Below are positions 36,956 to 45,994 of a stretch of DNA of 64,000 nucleotides, piece after piece. This DNA comes from CAVYXK01 sp963772445. GTDB taxonomy: Bacteria; Pseudomonadota; Alphaproteobacteria; Acetobacterales; Acetobacteraceae. The stretch lies in assembly GCA_963772445.1 (NCBI GenBank), contig CAVYXK010000015.1:62001-126000 (forward strand), read 5' to 3'. The stretch's first letter is position 1, and each line of letters begins with the position of its first letter. The notes under the pieces are model-generated. The model was not told where the DNA came from. It made no database searches and saw only the letters and a list, made by a program, of their open reading frames with translations. The position numbers and the translations under genes are program-made.

Positions 36956-37633
36956 ATGCACTACACGTTCCAGTTCGGGGTGGCACTGGCGCAATTGCCC
37001 CAACTGCTGCGGGGCGCGATCGTGACCTTCGAGCTTGGGCTGCTCACCTTCTGGGGCGGCTCCCTCATCGGCCTTGTCGGCGCCTCGCTCAAGACCTTCG
37101 GCAGGCCCTTCTGGCGCCGGTTCGCTGATGCCTATGTCGTGTTCTTCACCAATACGCCGGCGCTCATCCAGATCTACTTCCTCTATTTCGGCCTGCCGGA
37201 TTTCGGCATCCGCTGGGACAACTTCACTTGCGTGCTTATTGGCTTGACGCTCAATGCCGGGGCCTATCTGACGGAGATCATGCGTGCCGGCTTCATCTCC
37301 GTGCGGCGCGTCGAGCTCGAGGCGGCAGAGACCATCGGCATGTCCCTGTTGCAGCAGATCCGCTTTGTCATTGTTCCCCATATCGCCAAGACGATCTATC
37401 CGGCGCTTGCCAATTTCTTCATCGTCATCCTGGTGATGGGCACCTCGATCGGCGCGGTGGTCGGCGTCAACGAGCTGACCGGCACGGCCATCGACATCTC
37501 CACCGAGAACTACCGCTGGATCGAGATGTTTGTAGTCGTGGCGGGGATCTATGTCGTTCTCACCTTCATCGCCAGTATTTCGCTGGCGCTGGTCGGGCGT
37601 TGGGCCTTCCGGGTCAGGGCCAAGGTGTTCTAA
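36956..37633 (+). CDS. Amino-acid ABC transporter permease (subunit 1)
   Basis: 225 residues from ATG 36956 (MHYTFQFGVALAQLPQLLRG). Several hydrophobic helices are clear. The EAA loop, FISVRRVELEAAETIGMSLL followed by IRFVIVPHI, marks a His/Glu/Gln/Arg/opine-family permease. It forms the inner-membrane channel with the second permease, which starts two bases after its stop. The start is supported by the GAGCGCC context only weakly; earlier frame sequence is not family-like. Confidence 0.9.
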   Translation: MHYTFQFGVALAQLPQLLRGAIVTFELGLLTFWGGSLIGLVGASLKTFGRPFWRRFADAYVVFFTNTPALIQIYFLYFGLPDFGIRWDNFTCVLIGLTLNAGAYLTEIMRAGFISVRRVELEAAETIGMSLLQQIRFVIVPHIAKTIYPALANFFIVILVMGTSIGAVVGVNELTGTAIDISTENYRWIEMFVVVAGIYVVLTFIASISLALVGRWAFRVRAKVF

Positions 37634-37635
37634 GC

Positions 37636-38349
37636 GTGGAACGGCTGATTCATCAGGTTCCGCGCTTCTTCTCGGTGGGTCATATCGTCCTGCTCGCCGA
37701 GGCTATGGGAACGACGCTGGCGCTGACCTTCATCGGCTGCGCAACCGGCTTCCTGCTTGCCTTCGCGATCGTATTCCTCCGCCAGACCCCGGGGCTCTGG
37801 GCATTGCCGCTGCGCATCGCCGGCGTCGCTTATGTCGAGATCTTCCGGCGCATCCCCTTCCTGGTGGTCATCTACCTGGTGCTGTTCTTCATTCAGGCAT
37901 TCGTCTCCGACGCCTCGCTCTTCACCATCGCGGTGATCGCCATCTGCATCTACGCAACCGCCTATACCGGCGAGATCATTCGCGGCGGCTTCGAATCCGT
38001 GCCGCGGCAGCAGATCGAGGCCGCCGCCGCCATGAACTTCACCCGCTGGCAGACGCTGACCCGCGTCATCATTCCCCAGTCCTGGCCGGTCATCCTGCCG
38101 CCCGCCGTCGCCTTCGCCGTCGGTTTCATCAAGGACACGGCGCTGGTTTCGCAGGTCGGTGTCTTCGAGCTTACGTTTCGCGGCAAGGAGCTGAACAACG
38201 AAGGCTTCTCAGGCATCCTGGTGTTTGGCACCATTTCCCTGCTCTATTTCGCCATGTCCTATCCCCTCAGCCGTTGCGGGCGCTGGCTGGAGAAACGCCT
38301 TGCCACACCTCGAAGTCAGAGACCTCGCCAGCGCCTACGGCCGGCTTAG
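37636..38349 (+). CDS. Amino-acid ABC transporter permease (subunit 2)
   Basis: 237 residues from GTG 37636 (VERLIHQVPRFFSVGHIVLL), two bases after subunit 1. Multiple transmembrane segments are visible. The EAA loop reads GFESVPRQQIEAAAAMNFTR followed by TLTRVIIPQSWPVILPP. It pairs with subunit 1 in the membrane. Its 3' end overlaps the start of the ATPase gene by 50 bases. Confidence 0.9.
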   Translation: MERLIHQVPRFFSVGHIVLLAEAMGTTLALTFIGCATGFLLAFAIVFLRQTPGLWALPLRIAGVAYVEIFRRIPFLVVIYLVLFFIQAFVSDASLFTIAVIAICIYATAYTGEIIRGGFESVPRQQIEAAAAMNFTRWQTLTRVIIPQSWPVILPPAVAFAVGFIKDTALVSQVGVFELTFRGKELNNEGFSGILVFGTISLLYFAMSYPLSRCGRWLEKRLATPRSQRPRQRLRPA

Positions 38350-39037
38350 CGTCCTGAAGGGGGTCAATCTGACGCTCGAGAAGGGCGAGGTCGTAGCGCT
38401 GATCGGACCGTCCGGCTCTGGCAAATCGACCATTCTGCGCGTGCTTATGGGCCTCACCCATCCTACCGGCGGTGAGGTGCTGATCGACGGTGCGGCGATC
38501 GACTACAGCAAGCCCGCCATCATCCGCGCCGCGCGCGACCGGATGGCCATCGTCTTCCAGCAGTACAACCTGTTCCAGAACATGGACGTGATGCGTAACG
38601 TCACCATCGCGCCGGTGAAGATCAAGCGGCGGCCGCGGGCCGAGGTCGAGCGGGAGGCCGCGATGCTGCTGGCCAAGGTCGGGCTCGCAGACAAGCATCG
38701 TGCCTACCCCGATGAGCTCTCCGGCGGTCAGCAGCAACGGGTCGCCATCGCCCGGGCGTTGGCGCTCAAGCCGGAGATCCTGCTGCTCGACGAGATCACC
38801 TCGGCCCTCGACCCCGAACTGGTCAACGAGGTGCTGGACAGCATCCGCGGCCTCGCCGCCGAAGGCATGACCATGCTCATCGTCAGCCATGAGATGGCAT
38901 TCGTGCGCGAGGTCGCGTCCAAAGTAGTGATGATGGACAAAGGCCAGATCGTCGAGGAGGGTCCGCCCCGGCAGATCTTCGACGCGCCGCGCACCGACCG
39001 TGTGCGGGAGTTCGTGGGCAAGATCCTGCGGCATTGA
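38300..39037 (+). CDS. Amino-acid ABC transporter ATP-binding protein
   Basis: 245 residues from a TTG at 38300 (LPHLEVRDLASAYGRLSVLK). Walker A GPSGSGKST, the Q-loop VFQQYNLFQNM, signature LSGGQQQRVAIARALA and Walker B ILLLDEITSALD are intact, and the switch histidine follows in IVSHEMAF. It energises import through the two permeases. DEITSALD is the usual DEPTSALD with Ile for Pro. It is convergent with the FAD oxidase gene, only 20 bases apart. Confidence 0.93.
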   Translation: MPHLEVRDLASAYGRLSVLKGVNLTLEKGEVVALIGPSGSGKSTILRVLMGLTHPTGGEVLIDGAAIDYSKPAIIRAARDRMAIVFQQYNLFQNMDVMRNVTIAPVKIKRRPRAEVEREAAMLLAKVGLADKHRAYPDELSGGQQQRVAIARALALKPEILLLDEITSALDPELVNEVLDSIRGLAAEGMTMLIVSHEMAFVREVASKVVMMDKGQIVEEGPPRQIFDAPRTDRVREFVGKILRH

Positions 39038-39057
39038 GACGCTTGTGTGCGTTCGGC

Positions 39058-40218
39058 TCAGCCGATGTAGCGGGTGGCTGAAAAGGCGGCGACATCAAGG
39101 CGTGGCTTGCGGCCGAGGACCAAGTCGGCTGTCAGAAGCGCCGCGATCGGCCCGCCGGTGAAGCCCACCCAGGGGAACATGCTGATGAAGAAGCCGGGGC
39201 GACCAGGCAACTCGCCCAGGATCGGCTTCCAGTCCGCGGTCCCGTTGACGATGGCGGGCCACACGCGCAGCAGGCGAACCGAGTTGAGACGCGGCATCAC
39301 ATGCCGCGCGGCCGAGAGGTTAGCGCGCAGCGACAAAGGATCGACGCACGGGCGGTCGGCGCGGCTGCTCCACCGGGCGGGCCAGCCGCCGCCGATGAGG
39401 AAGCAACCGTTCTTCGCTTGCTTCAGCGTCAGCCTCTCGCCAGCAAAATAGACCAGATGTGGGACCAGATGCTCCACCGGCTCCGTCACGCTGAGCTGGA
39501 TCGCGTGTCCTTCGATGGGAAGCGGGAAGCCGAGCATGGCCGAGACCCGTCCCGCCTCGGCCCCGGCGGCATTGACCACGCGCCGCGCCCGAATTGGTCC
39601 GGCGGTCGTTTCCACTCGATAGGCGCCGGCCTCTTGCGCCAGTCCTGTGACCGGGCAGTTGGGCAGGATGCGAGCGCCATGGCGGCGGGCGGCGGCGGCA
39701 AGGGCGGGCGTTGCCTTCAGCGGATTCGCCTTGCCTTCGTCGGGGTAGAACGCCCCCCCAATCATGCGCGACGAAAGATACGGCGCGATCCCGCCTAGAT
39801 CGGCGGCAGTGAGCAGCTCAACGTCGATGCCTGCCGCCCGCTCGATGGCGGCCTTGCAAGTGATGGTGCGCATCTGCGCCTCGGTCTCGGCGACCAGAAT
39901 CCCACCTTCTATGGAGACTTCGAGCTCGGCGCCGAGCTCCGCCTCGAGAGTGCGCCACAGGCGGACGGACTCGCGCAGGAGCGGAAGGGCGGGACTGAAA
40001 TTGCGTGCCCAGACCTCGCCTTGTGCCAGGAAATCCGCAATCGGGATCTGGACATGAAGACTGCCCGCGTTGCTGCCCGAGGCCTGTGTGTTGAGATCGA
40101 AGCGCTCGACCAGCGCGACATCCACGCCCTCGCGCGCGAGGTAATAGGCAGTTGCGGCACCGACGAGTCCACCGCCTATGACCAGCACATCGCTCTCGAA
40201 GGGGGTTCGATCGGCCAT
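39058..40218 (-). CDS. DadA-like FAD-dependent amino-acid oxidase/dehydrogenase
   Basis: 386 residues from ATG 40218 (MADRTPFESDVLVIGGGLVG). The Rossmann loop VLVIGGGLVGAATAYYLARE and VALVERFDLNTQASGSNAGS bind FAD; the C-terminus FFISMFPWVGFTGGPIAALL is the usual second FAD contact. It belongs to the glycine/D-amino-acid oxidase group, including sarcosine oxidase beta, HcnC and opine-oxidase-B-like subunits. With the HcnA-HcnB-like protein at 42125 it could form an imino-acid or opine dehydrogenase. The open frame extends upstream to 41058 antisense to the lyase gene, which is not coding. It is divergent from the lyase, with the 17-bp motif between. Confidence 0.88.
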   Translation of the reverse strand: MADRTPFESDVLVIGGGLVGAATAYYLAREGVDVALVERFDLNTQASGSNAGSLHVQIPIADFLAQGEVWARNFSPALPLLRESVRLWRTLEAELGAELEVSIEGGILVAETEAQMRTITCKAAIERAAGIDVELLTAADLGGIAPYLSSRMIGGAFYPDEGKANPLKATPALAAAARRHGARILPNCPVTGLAQEAGAYRVETTAGPIRARRVVNAAGAEAGRVSAMLGFPLPIEGHAIQLSVTEPVEHLVPHLVYFAGERLTLKQAKNGCFLIGGGWPARWSSRADRPCVDPLSLRANLSAARHVMPRLNSVRLLRVWPAIVNGTADWKPILGELPGRPGFFISMFPWVGFTGGPIAALLTADLVLGRKPRLDVAAFSATRYIG

Positions 40219-40237
40219 CCCGCATCTTGCGTCCAAG

Positions 40238-40254
40238 GTATGCACTGAGTATGC
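40238..40254. promoter_or_regulatory. 17-bp operator-like motif in the divergent oxidase/lyase promoter
   Basis: GTATGC-ACTGA-GTATGC, an exact direct repeat of a hexamer with 11-base period. It matches the arrangement at 35966-35982. It lies 20 bases upstream of the oxidase start on one side and 37 bases upstream of the lyase start on the other, so one regulator could control both. Confidence 0.5.
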
Positions 40255-40290
40255 AATCAGGCCGGCGCCACGTGCAGGAGGTGATCTCCC

Positions 40291-41262
40291 ATGGCCAAGC
40301 AGTTCCGCGGCAGCTATACCGTCACTATCACTCCTTTCACCGAGGACGGAAGCAAGATCGATCTCGCCGCCTGGCGCCGCTTCCTTGACTGGCAGATCGA
40401 GACTGGCGTCCCCGGCATAATTATCCTGGGGACCACCGGCGAATTCCTCACAATTGCCGACGACGAGCGGTCGATGTTCGTCGAGGCGACGATCAAGCAT
40501 GTGAAGGGCCGGATGCAGGTGCTGGTCGGCACCATGAACGCCTATACGCCGCGCGCGGTGCGCTACAGCCGCGAAGCCGAGGCGCTCGGCGCCGACGGGC
40601 TTATGATCATCCCGCCGTACTATTACACCCCGACCGAGGACGAGATCTTCGCCTATTACCAGGCGATCTGCGATAAAGTCTCGATTCCGATCATGCTCTA
40701 CAACAACCCCTTCACCTCCAACGTTGATATGTCGGCCAGACTTGTCGGTCGGCTCACCCGCTCCTTCGAGCAGATCCGCTACATCAAGGAGGCCAGCCAG
40801 GATACCGCGCGGGTCTATGATATCATCGAGGAAACCAAGGGTGTGATGAACGTCTTCGCCGGGGAGCGCATCGTGGAATCGTACCTTCTGGGCGCCGTCG
40901 GTTATGTGAACCCTTATGGCAATTACATCCCGAGGGCTTCTCACCGCATCTGCGATTTCATCACCGAAGGCCGGATCGAGGATGCGAAGAGAATCGAGCG
41001 GCTGATAGGCAAGATGCAGACAGTCATCAACGAGGGCCATCCGACATACGGTCACCAATGCTATTCCAAGGCACTCGCCGCCGCGGCCGGCTATCCGGTC
41101 GGCGACGTGCGGCCGCCGCTAACCACCTTCAAAGCGCTGGGCGAGGAAGGCGAGACCCGGCTCAAGAAGCTGAAGGCCATCATGAACGAGCTCGACGAAC
41201 TGATGGCCAAGCTCGAAACGCGCAGTGGCGCGGGCCGGGATGTTCACATCGCGGCTGAATAA
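40291..41262 (+). CDS. Dihydrodipicolinate synthase/N-acetylneuraminate lyase family protein
   Basis: A 323-residue (beta/alpha)8 lyase. The Schiff-base lysine is in YIKEAS (Lys166), the YNNP loop precedes it, and GTTGEF is the carboxylate-binding loop of the family. Members include DapA, NanA, sugar-acid aldolases and the LhpC-type deaminase of hydroxyproline breakdown. Next to FAD-dependent amino-acid oxidases, a catabolic rather than lysine-biosynthetic role is likely. GGAGG at 40278-40282 supports the start. Confidence 0.88.
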   Translation: MAKQFRGSYTVTITPFTEDGSKIDLAAWRRFLDWQIETGVPGIIILGTTGEFLTIADDERSMFVEATIKHVKGRMQVLVGTMNAYTPRAVRYSREAEALGADGLMIIPPYYYTPTEDEIFAYYQAICDKVSIPIMLYNNPFTSNVDMSARLVGRLTRSFEQIRYIKEASQDTARVYDIIEETKGVMNVFAGERIVESYLLGAVGYVNPYGNYIPRASHRICDFITEGRIEDAKRIERLIGKMQTVINEGHPTYGHQCYSKALAAAAGYPVGDVRPPLTTFKALGEEGETRLKKLKAIMNELDELMAKLETRSGAGRDVHIAAE

Positions 41263-41294
41263 CGGCTTCCTTCTCACGAGGCGCAATGCTTCTT

Positions 41295-42062
41295 CTATCT
41301 CACGTACGTCGCGCCGTTGACATCCAAGGTAGCGCCGGTCAGATGCCGGCAGTTCCCGGCCGCGAGGAAGGCCACCAGCTCGGCAATATCGTCGGGAGGC
41401 ACCCATTCGCCCATCGCAAGGGTCGCGGTCACCGCTTCTTCCCCGCCTTGCGTCGCCGCGAAGCTTTGCGAGAGCCGCGTGCGCACGACCCCGGGCGCTA
41501 CGATATAGGCCAGGATATTCTGCTTCGCGCCGGCCCGCGCGATGGTCTTGGTTGCCGCCATGATTGCCGCCTTGGAGGCGGCATAAGCGATGGTTGCGGG
41601 ATTGGTTGATCCGCGCTGAGCGTTCCAGCTCGAGATGGTGATGATCACGCCACCGCCCACCTCGCGAAAATGGCGCACCCCGGCACGCAGCAGGTCGGCT
41701 GGTGCCTTGACATTGACCTGCAGCGTCTGGGCCCAAACTCGATCCCAAACCTCGTCCGGATCGTCGATCCCACCCTCCCAGGCCATCATAGCGGCGTTGT
41801 TGACAAGCACGTCGATGCGCCTGCGCCATGCCAACGCTTCGCGCCAGAGTCGCGCGATCTCGCCGGGAATTGCGAAATCCGCCTGCAGCAATTTCACCCG
41901 TTCGGTGGGAATACGCTCGACCGTCTGTCGTGCGCCTGCGGCATCGCGGCCGTAATGCGCGATCACATGGGCACCGTCGCGTCCGAGTGTCGCAACGATC
42001 GCCGCCCCGATGCCCTTGGAGGCCCCGGTTACCAGAATCGTCTTGCCGGTGAGACCGCTCAT
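41295..42062 (-). CDS. Short-chain dehydrogenase/reductase
   Basis: 255 residues from ATG 42062 (MSGLTGKTILVTGASKGIGA). The nucleotide motif TGASKGIG, the NNAA motif, and the catalytic Ser (ISSWNAQ), Tyr and Lys (YAASKAA) are all visible. The tail HLTGATLDVNGATYVR is the usual C-terminus. It oxidises or reduces an alcohol/ketone with NAD(P). It is convergent with the lyase gene (33 bases apart) and divergent from the 2Fe-2S/FAD gene. A longer frame start at 42131 has no family character. Confidence 0.9.
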   Translation of the reverse strand: MSGLTGKTILVTGASKGIGAAIVATLGRDGAHVIAHYGRDAAGARQTVERIPTERVKLLQADFAIPGEIARLWREALAWRRRIDVLVNNAAMMAWEGGIDDPDEVWDRVWAQTLQVNVKAPADLLRAGVRHFREVGGGVIITISSWNAQRGSTNPATIAYAASKAAIMAATKTIARAGAKQNILAYIVAPGVVRTRLSQSFAATQGGEEAVTATLAMGEWVPPDDIAELVAFLAAGNCRHLTGATLDVNGATYVR

Positions 42063-42124
42063 CTGGCGCTGCCTCGCTGCGCGCGGTACGCACGATAGCG
42101 GCAAATGCAAACGAGGACCAATCC

Positions 42125-43915
42125 ATGGCACCCACGAGGGATGCCCTGAGAGGGTCTGACGGCGCGCTGGCGGAAGGCCCTGACACTATCGAATTCGACT
42201 TCGAGGGACAGCGCCTGGCTGGCCGGCGCGCCGAGACTCTCGGCGCCGCGCTCATCGCGGCAGGCATCCGGGAACTGCGGCTGACGCGGAACGAAGAGCC
42301 ACGTGGCATATTTTGCGGCATGGGTGTGTGCCAGGAATGCCTCGTGGAAGTCGACGGAATTGCCAATCAGCGCGCCTGCATGACCAGGCTCGAGGGGCCG
42401 GTAAAGGTCCGCCGGCAACGGCATCTCGCTGGCGCTGTCGCCGTCCCGCACAATGAGGTCCCCGCGCCGCCGGGCACCGGCATTCTGGCCCCAGACATCC
42501 TTGTGGTGGGCGGCGGTGCCGGCGGGCTCAATGCTGCGCTCAGTGCCGCGCGCGCCGGGGCCCGAGTTCTTCTTGCCGACGAGCGGCCGCTGGCAGGCGG
42601 TCAATATTATAAGCAGCCGCTCCCTATCCCGGCACTAACAGATGAACACGCGGCTGATCCTCAATTTGCCGCCGGACGCGCCCTGGTCTCCGCGGTGGAA
42701 GCTGCCGGAGTGGTGACTCTCCACGGCGCGCAGGTCTGGGGCGCCTTCGAGCCTCTCGAGTTCCTGATCTTCGACGGCACCGTTACCCGGTTCTGCAGGC
42801 CCAAGCGGCTTATCCTCGCTGCTGGCGCTTATGAGCGCGGTGTCCCGATGCCAGGCTGGACGCTCCCCGGCGTCATGACCACGGGCGCGGCGCAAACTTT
42901 GCTACGCAGCTATCGTGTGCTGGCGGGAGCGCGCGTGGTCATCGCCGGGAATGGCCCGCTCAATCTGCAAGTCGCTCTGGAACTGGCGCGGGCCGGAGCC
43001 GAGATCGTCGCAGTCGTCGAGCTCGCGCGGCAGCCCGGGCTTTGGGCGCTTCCGGCGCTCGGTCGTATGCTCACCAGCACGCCGGGACTCGCGATGCGAG
43101 GCGCCGCCTATCTGATCGAGCTCCGGCGCCGTCGAATTCCAATTCTTTACGGCAGCGTGCTTGCCGGCATTGCGCACGGCGATGGGGTGCTCTCTGCCCT
43201 GGTGAAGCGTTGGCCTGCCGGGCCGGACGAACAGGAATGGCGTTTCGAGGCTGATGCGGTCTCGATGGGCTACGGCTTCAGGCCCAACAACGAAATCCTG
43301 CGTGCACTGGGCTGCGCCCATCGCTTCAACTCTTCCCGAGGCCATCTGGTCCCGGAGCGAGATGCGGATGGTCGCACCAGCGTCCCCGATATCTATGCTG
43401 TTGGCGATTGCGCCGGACTCGGCGGCGCCCCGGCAGCCGAAGCAGAAGGGGTCATTGCCGGCCTCGCTGCGGCCCGTTCCCTTGGTCTCGAGGCCCGCAC
43501 GGCCGAGCGGGAGGCGGACTCGAAAGCCAGGTCCGCGCTGACGCGGCATCGTCGGTTCCAGAACGGGCTCTGGGAGCTCTATCGTGCGCCGCGTCTCACC
43601 ACCGAGCTCGCTACGCCGGCGACCGTGATCTGCCGTTGCGAGGGTTTAACCTTGGCCGAGATCGAGGCAGAGCTTGAACCAGGTTGGAGCTCCGTCGGCG
43701 CATTGAAGCGCCGCACCCGCACCGGTATGGGCCGCTGTCAGGGCCGCTACTGCGAGCCGATTCTGGCGGCGCTCTCCGCTGAGTGCCAAGGCCATGTCCT
43801 TGATGAGGCCGGACATTGGGCCTCACGCCCCCCGGCGAGGCCGATACCGATCGGCGATATCCTGAGCAACGCTAACGCGAGCTTTGCGGTGAGCGGAAGA
43901 GAACTGGAGGCGTAA
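42125..43915 (+). CDS. HcnA-HcnB-like fusion: 2Fe-2S ferredoxin + FAD dehydrogenase + BFD-like 2Fe-2S domain
   Basis: A 596-residue protein. Residues about 20-95 form a 2Fe-2S ferredoxin domain with Cys64, Cys69, Cys72 and Cys85 (GIFCGMGVCQECLVEVDG). Residues about 120-480 form a two-dinucleotide-binding FAD oxidoreductase (DILVVGGGAGGLNAALSAAR; second loop VVIAGNGPLNLQVALELARA; IYAVGDCAG near the end). The C-terminal 100 residues carry a bacterioferritin-associated-ferredoxin-like Cys4 set (VICRCEG ... MGRCQGRYC). This matches the combined small and alpha subunits of hydrogen-cyanide synthase, opine and D-hydroxyproline dehydrogenases. The beta subunit would be the FAD oxidase at 39058. Such enzymes pass electrons to quinones. 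Confidence 0.87.
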   Translation: MAPTRDALRGSDGALAEGPDTIEFDFEGQRLAGRRAETLGAALIAAGIRELRLTRNEEPRGIFCGMGVCQECLVEVDGIANQRACMTRLEGPVKVRRQRHLAGAVAVPHNEVPAPPGTGILAPDILVVGGGAGGLNAALSAARAGARVLLADERPLAGGQYYKQPLPIPALTDEHAADPQFAAGRALVSAVEAAGVVTLHGAQVWGAFEPLEFLIFDGTVTRFCRPKRLILAAGAYERGVPMPGWTLPGVMTTGAAQTLLRSYRVLAGARVVIAGNGPLNLQVALELARAGAEIVAVVELARQPGLWALPALGRMLTSTPGLAMRGAAYLIELRRRRIPILYGSVLAGIAHGDGVLSALVKRWPAGPDEQEWRFEADAVSMGYGFRPNNEILRALGCAHRFNSSRGHLVPERDADGRTSVPDIYAVGDCAGLGGAPAAEAEGVIAGLAAARSLGLEARTAEREADSKARSALTRHRRFQNGLWELYRAPRLTTELATPATVICRCEGLTLAEIEAELEPGWSSVGALKRRTRTGMGRCQGRYCEPILAALSAECQGHVLDEAGHWASRPPARPIPIGDILSNANASFAVSGRELEA

Positions 43916-44212
43916 TATAATGCGCGTCCCTACCGCGACTGCGATCCGCCGTTTGCTCCGTGTGAACCCGTTGGCACGAGGTCCCTGTTCGGCGGGCCCT
44001 CTGGCCCGCACTCGCCGGGCGCGCCGCGGCCCCCTGCCGGCACGCCCTGTTGCGCCGCCGCCACAGTGTTTCGCCAATGCCATGAGGACTCCGACCCGGC
44101 CGTTGCAGAGCCGACGGCCGCTCGTCAATATGCGCCGCAGGTCTGGCAGCCCCTAGCGGGGCGGGGGCCTTCAGTGTCCGCCGGTTCGCGCTGGCGTAAC
44201 GAGGAGGAATGA
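43916..44212. other. Intergenic region before the porin gene
   Basis: About 300 bases. A 78-codon frame here is very GC-rich and lacks protein character. GAGGAGGA at 44202-44209 is the ribosome-binding site of the porin gene. I see no clear promoter. Confidence 0.5.
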
Positions 44213-45689
44213 ATGCGTAAGCTCCTGATGGCCACCGCGGCCGTAGTGGTAGTGGGTGCCTCGCTGGGGATCGCACAAGCGGCGGAAGTGGCAGTCGTCA
44301 ATCCCAGCCTGCCGACGCAGCCCACGCCGCCGGCGACACCGGCGACGCCGGCCTTGTCTTCAGGGTTCAAGGCGCCGTTGGGGGCGACCCTGGCTCCGGG
44401 GCAGATCGTTGTGCGCATGGAGTTGCAGTTCAGCAACTATTTCGCCAGCGGCTGGAGCAGCACGCAGAACGTCGCCGGCGACAAGATGCAGCCGTACCGG
44501 ACTCCTCGGGTATCCGCAATTCTACTTCGGCTTCGACGCCCAGGCGACCAACGGGCTGCTCTACGGCACCTACTTCCAAATCCGTGACAACAACTCCAGC
44601 GCCGCTGCCAGCGGCACCGCGGGCAACGCGGGGGCCTCCGGCGACAGCACCGGTAACACGCTGTTCTTCCGCAACGAATACGGTTATATCGGCACTGCCC
44701 AGCTCGGCATTCTGCGCATCGGCGCGAGCGCCGGCCCGATGGGAAATTTGCTGACCGCCACATTTGACGACATCGCGACCGGCGGGTGGAACGGCGACAT
44801 CAACGACTGGGAGAACGGCGGCTCGTACGGTCTGTCAGGCTCCTTCCCGAACTGGCCGTTCTTCGACGTCGGGGCTGAATACACCACCAACAAGTTTGTC
44901 TATCTGACGCCCAAGTACTGGGGAGTGCTGGACGGGGCGTTCAGCTACGAGCCCAGCACAGGAACTCCCGCCGACACCCAGAACTGCGGTAGCAATGCGA
45001 CCGCCGCGCCCATAACCGGGCTCACCGAGACCGGATTCACGAACTGCAACAACCAGTCAACCTCCACCGCGACGAACGATCTGCAGCGGCGGCGGAACAC
45101 GATCGAGGCTGGTCTTCGCTTTGGCGACACGGTCAATGGTTGGGGCATAAATGGGTCGATCATCGGCGCGTACGGCGGCCACCTCCACCCCGGGCCGGGC
45201 AACGAGGGTGTCGGTGGTACCACCTACGAAAACATCCAGGGCAACATAGTTAAGCTGACACCGACCAACCAGTTCGAAAATATAGCGATTGGTTACGGCG
45301 GCCTCGGGATTACATTCGCCGGCGTGACGGTCGGCGGCAGTGTCATCGGGGGCCAGTTCAACGGTCAAATGGCAGCGCTTCCCAGGGGTGGCAGGGAGTC
45401 GATCGCCTGGATCGCCGGCGCCGAGTACAACTGGGGGCCGTACCAGATTGGCGCCGCCTGGTACACTTGGAAGTACCAGGGTTATTGGACACTGCCGGGT
45501 GCGCAGACGGATGCGGGTCTTCAGACGGGCTTCTCATATAACATCGCTCCTGGCCTGAACTTCTATGCCGAATATCTCTACGGCCAGCGCTATAAGGGCG
45601 ATTTCAACTTTGCGACGGGTGCGCCCGGTTCTCAGTTCAACAACGTACATTCGAACATATTCGGCGCCGGATTCGGGTGGCGCTGGTAA
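44213..45689 (+). pseudogene. Outer-membrane porin, frameshifted near residue 96
   Basis: The signal peptide MRKLLMATAAVVVVGASLGI (cleavage after AQA) and a Pro/Thr-rich start lead to NVAGDKMQPY, where the first frame fails. The next frame continues GLLGYPQFYFGFDAQATNGL and runs through a 16-strand-like beta-barrel to the C-terminal aromatic end FGAGFGWRW. The partial duplicate at 47180 reads ccgtacgggctcctc here where this copy has ccgtaccggactcctc, so one inserted base at about 44497-44501 explains the break. An intact protein would have about 492 residues and be an acetobacterial-type general porin. A strong terminator follows. Confidence 0.85.
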
Positions 45690-45717
45690 CCTGACGGGAC
45701 TTCGGCTGCGCTGCAGC

Positions 45718-45750
45718 GCGGCGGGGTGGCAACACCCCGCCGCTTTTGTT
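45718..45750 (+). terminator. Rho-independent terminator after the porin
   Basis: GCGGCGGGGTG-GCAA-CACCCCGCCGC followed by TTTTGTTT: an 11-bp perfect stem, GCAA tetraloop and T-rich tail. An identical copy lies at 47418-47450. Confidence 0.92.
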
Positions 45751-45781
45751 TGGCTGGGGTATAAGCGTTTAACACGGAGTT

Positions 45782-45994
45782 TTGGTGTTGCTCTTCGCGA
45801 CGCAGCCTCCTTTTGGTGCGGACATAGTCGTGGAGCGCCAAGTCATTCGGGAAATCAAAGCGGTCACGGCGACTTTGCCGGCGCATGAAGCGCAATTGCC
45901 GACCTATTTGCGGATGAGCGGCATTCCGTTCGGCTTGATTCTCAACTTCAATGCCACGCGCCTGATCGATGGGCTCCGTCGTTTCGTGATTTGA
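45782..45994 (+). pseudogene. C-terminal remnant of a GxxExxY-family gene
   Basis: The segment VVERQVIREIKAVTATLPAH followed by EAQLPTYLRMSGIPFGLILN and FNATRLIDGLRRFVI is the C-terminal half of GxxExxY proteins (PF13366), small nuclease-fold-like proteins of unknown role that are often present in many copies per genome. The N-terminal half with the GxxExxY motif itself is absent. A truncated copy of the dispersed repeat lies directly before it. A second, further degraded copy is at 47548-47721. Confidence 0.75.

Noticed and set aside
39058..41058. Very long minus-strand frame (666 codons) covering the oxidase and the DHDPS-like gene
   Set aside because: Only the first 386 codons, from 40218, have the FAD-oxidase pattern; the rest is antisense to an intact lyase gene with active-site motifs.
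43920..44156. 78-codon frame before the porin
   Set aside because: Composition is that of random GC-rich DNA (Arg/Pro/Ala), with no ribosome-binding site or family.
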